64,000 nucleotides of DNA, taken from NCBI RefSeq assembly GCF_014352855.1, contig NZ_CP060697.1, positions 2,314,001 to 2,378,000 of the forward strand, given 5' to 3'. Positions 62,273 through 64,000 of this stretch are shown piece after piece. This DNA comes from Sphingomonas sabuli. GTDB taxonomy: Bacteria > Pseudomonadota > Alphaproteobacteria > Sphingomonadales > Sphingomonadaceae. A program made the position numbers and the translations under genes. How positions within the stretch are numbered: the stretch's first letter is position 1; the number at the start of each line of letters is the position of its first letter. A model generated the notes under the pieces. It had not been told where the DNA came from, made no database searches, and worked only from the letters and a program-made list of their open reading frames with translations.

Positions 62273-64000
62273 CCGAGACCGAACAGGTCGCCCAGACCAC
62301 TTCGCTGATCCTCGAAAGCTCGGCGATCATGCTGGTGTTCGCGCTGATATTCGTCACCCTGTTCCGCAAGATGAAGCTGGGCGCGACGCTCGGCTATATC
62401 GTCGCCGGCGCGATCATCGGGCCGCATATGCTGGGGTTGATCGAAGACCCGGAAAACACGCTTGGCATCACCGAAATCGGTATTGCGATGCTGCTGTTCA
62501 TCGTCGGTCTGGAGCTTCGGCCGAGCCGGCTGTGGCGCTTGCGCAAGGACATTTTCGGGCTTGGCCTCGCCCAGGTCGTGCTGTGCGGCCTCGCGCTGTC
62601 CATGTTCATCCATTTCGCGCTTGGCGTGACCCCGGCGGCAAGTATCGCCATCGGCATGCCGCTGGCGCTGTCGTCGACCGCGCAGGTGTTGCCGATGCTG
62701 CGGTCCGACGGGATGCAGAATACGCCGCGCGGCGAGCGGGCGTTCTCCATCCTGCTGCTGCAGGACCTCGCCATCGTGCCGATGATTACGATCATCGCCG
62801 CGATGTCGCGCGTTGCGCCCGATCCGGCGGTGCCGACGGGCTGGACGCTGGCACTCTACACCGTGGCGGCGGTCGCCGGGCTGGTGGTCGCCGGGCGCGT
62901 GATCCTCAACCCGCTGTTCCGGCTGGTCGGCCGGCTGGGCGAACGCGAACTGTTCATCGTCGCCGGCCTGACGACCGTTGTCGGCGCCGCGGCGCTGATG
63001 CACGCTTTGCACTTGTCTGTCCCGCTGGGCGCCTTCGTCGCCGGCGTGATGCTCGCCGAATCGCCCTACCGGCACGAAATCGAAAGCGACGTCGAACCGT
63101 TCCGCTCGATCCTGCTCGGCCTGTTCTTCCTCGCCGTTGGAATGACGCTAGACCTTGCGACAATTGCCGCACGGCCGTTGTTCGTCGTCGGCATCGCGGC
63201 GTCGGTGATCGTCATCAAGTGCGGGTTGATCGCGGTGCTCGCGCGCCTGTTCGGCAACCGTTGGCACGCCGCCATCCGCCTTGGCCTGATGCTCAGCCAG
63301 GCCGGCGAATTCGGCTTCGTCTTGTTCGCTCAGGCGGCGGCGTCCGGGCTGATCCTGCCCGAAGCCGCCTCGCTGTTCGGTGCCATCGTCACCCTGTCGA
63401 TGGCCAGCACGCCGTTCCTGATGCGCCTGACGGACTGGCTCGACCGGCGCGAAGGCGCCAGCGCAGATGGCCTCGACGGCCCCGAAAAATCGCCCGAGTC
63501 ACAGGCGATCGTCGTCGGGTATGGCCGCTTCGGCCAGACCGTTGCCCAGATGATGATGGCCAAGGGGATCGCCGTCACGCTGATCGACAAGAAGCCGGAA
63601 ATGATCGAACGCGCCGACGAGTTCGGCACCAAGGTCTATTATGGCGACGGCTTGCGACTGGAGCTGCTGCGGACCGCCGGCGCCGAAACCGCCAAGGTCA
63701 TTGCCTTTTGCAACGACAATCAGGACGGCGACCTGACGAACGAGGCCCTGGCCGCCGTGCTCGAGGCGTTTCCGCAGGCCGCGGTGATGGTCCGCACGTT
63801 CGACCGGGTGCACCTGATGGAGCTCGACCAGCTCGATCTCGCTTTCGCCCAGCGCGAAATGTTCGAAAGCGCCATCACCATGGGCCGCGCGGCGCTGGAC
63901 GCGATCAAGATCAATCCGGTCGAGGTCGATCGGGTCGAGCGCGAATATCGGTCGCGCGATTGCGAGCGGCTGGAGCGTCAGAGCCGCTCGGGCGACCTCC
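62269..64000 (+). CDS. KefB/KefC-type cation:proton antiporter (CPA2), 3' end outside window
   Basis: The start ATG at 62269 overlaps the stop of the scaffold gene, and the frame runs off the window after about 577 residues. Around twelve helices hold GAIIGPHMLGLI, SSTAQVLPML, LLLQDLAIVPM and SVPLGAFVAGVMLAESPYRH, as in CPA2 antiporters. After about residue 405 a Rossmann (TrkA_N) domain begins with VVGYGRFGQTVAQ, the ligand-sensing domain of KefB/C. These proteins exchange potassium for protons, often gated by glutathione adducts. Confidence 0.92.
   Translation, partial: MTETEQVAQTTSLILESSAIMLVFALIFVTLFRKMKLGATLGYIVAGAIIGPHMLGLIEDPENTLGITEIGIAMLLFIVGLELRPSRLWRLRKDIFGLGLAQVVLCGLALSMFIHFALGVTPAASIAIGMPLALSSTAQVLPMLRSDGMQNTPRGERAFSILLLQDLAIVPMITIIAAMSRVAPDPAVPTGWTLALYTVAAVAGLVVAGRVILNPLFRLVGRLGERELFIVAGLTTVVGAAALMHALHLSVPLGAFVAGVMLAESPYRHEIESDVEPFRSILLGLFFLAVGMTLDLATIAARPLFVVGIAASVIVIKCGLIAVLARLFGNRWHAAIRLGLMLSQAGEFGFVLFAQAAASGLILPEAASLFGAIVTLSMASTPFLMRLTDWLDRREGASADGLDGPEKSPESQAIVVGYGRFGQTVAQMMMAKGIAVTLIDKKPEMIERADEFGTKVYYGDGLRLELLRTAGAETAKVIAFCNDNQDGDLTNEALAAVLEAFPQAAVMVRTFDRVHLMELDQLDLAFAQREMFESAITMGRAALDAIKINPVEVDRVEREYRSRDCERLERQSRSGDL

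Overview
The window looks like chromosome of a high-GC alphaproteobacterium of the order Sphingomonadales (Sphingomonas or Sphingomicrobium type). That is inferred from the proteins: a Mg-type HemB, AstA/AstB/AstD, KorA/KorB, a PilZ-ended GGDEF/EAL protein, a MipA-type porin, CvpA and several short proteins typical of sphingomonads. No sequence search was possible. About 62 protein genes and one tRNA-Arg (ACG) can be supported.

Positions 1-7589 read as accessory DNA: GC is lower and codon use is more mixed. A minus-strand operon (cupin, drug-efflux MFS, GNAT acetyltransferase, lipase-like hydrolase) faces a LysR regulator across an inverted repeat. Next come an orphan tyrosine recombinase, a chromate transporter, an OmpA-type barrel and a decapitated histidine kinase. 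Copies of an imperfectly palindromic repeat of about 30 bp separate these modules, and another repeat-rich stretch (7340-7540) closes the region.

Positions 7590-19900 carry envelope redox and copper functions. They hold a frameshifted TonB-dependent receptor, a DsbD/ScsB-like reductase, a thioredoxin-like lipoprotein, a serine hydrolase, a NarL-type two-component pair, a PCu(A)C copper chaperone, Sco, SelO and AstD. Positions 19970-31760 are mostly housekeeping: PDH E2, a universal stress protein, a GH5 enzyme, ValS, a lipid kinase, HemB, tRNA-Arg and phenylalanine hydroxylase. A possible Tyr-codon leader peptide and terminator precede phenylalanine hydroxylase.

Positions 31860-35340 hold the arginine succinyltransferase operon (M20 hydrolase, AstA, AstB). 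Positions 35430-43850 hold MipA, RppH, a Tat-exported serine hydrolase, the two-subunit 2-oxoacid:ferredoxin oxidoreductase with a 24-codon gene between the subunits, a spermidine-synthase-like protein, a YdjM-like membrane protein and TonB. Positions 43850-64000 hold an SDR, PurF, a MerR regulator with acyl-CoA dehydrogenase, thioesterase, the GGDEF/EAL/PilZ protein, CysK, transporters, a hydrolase, a DUF885 peptidase, RadA, CvpA, CysS, a NifU-like scaffold and a KefB-type antiporter cut by the window end.

The observations most worth a second look are the leader peptide and terminator before phhA, the 24-residue membrane peptide between korA and korB, a 12-bp hairpin burying the start of a secreted protein gene, the recombinase and repeat cassette layout at 3.7-7.3 kb, and an M20 hydrolase in place of AstE in the ast operon.
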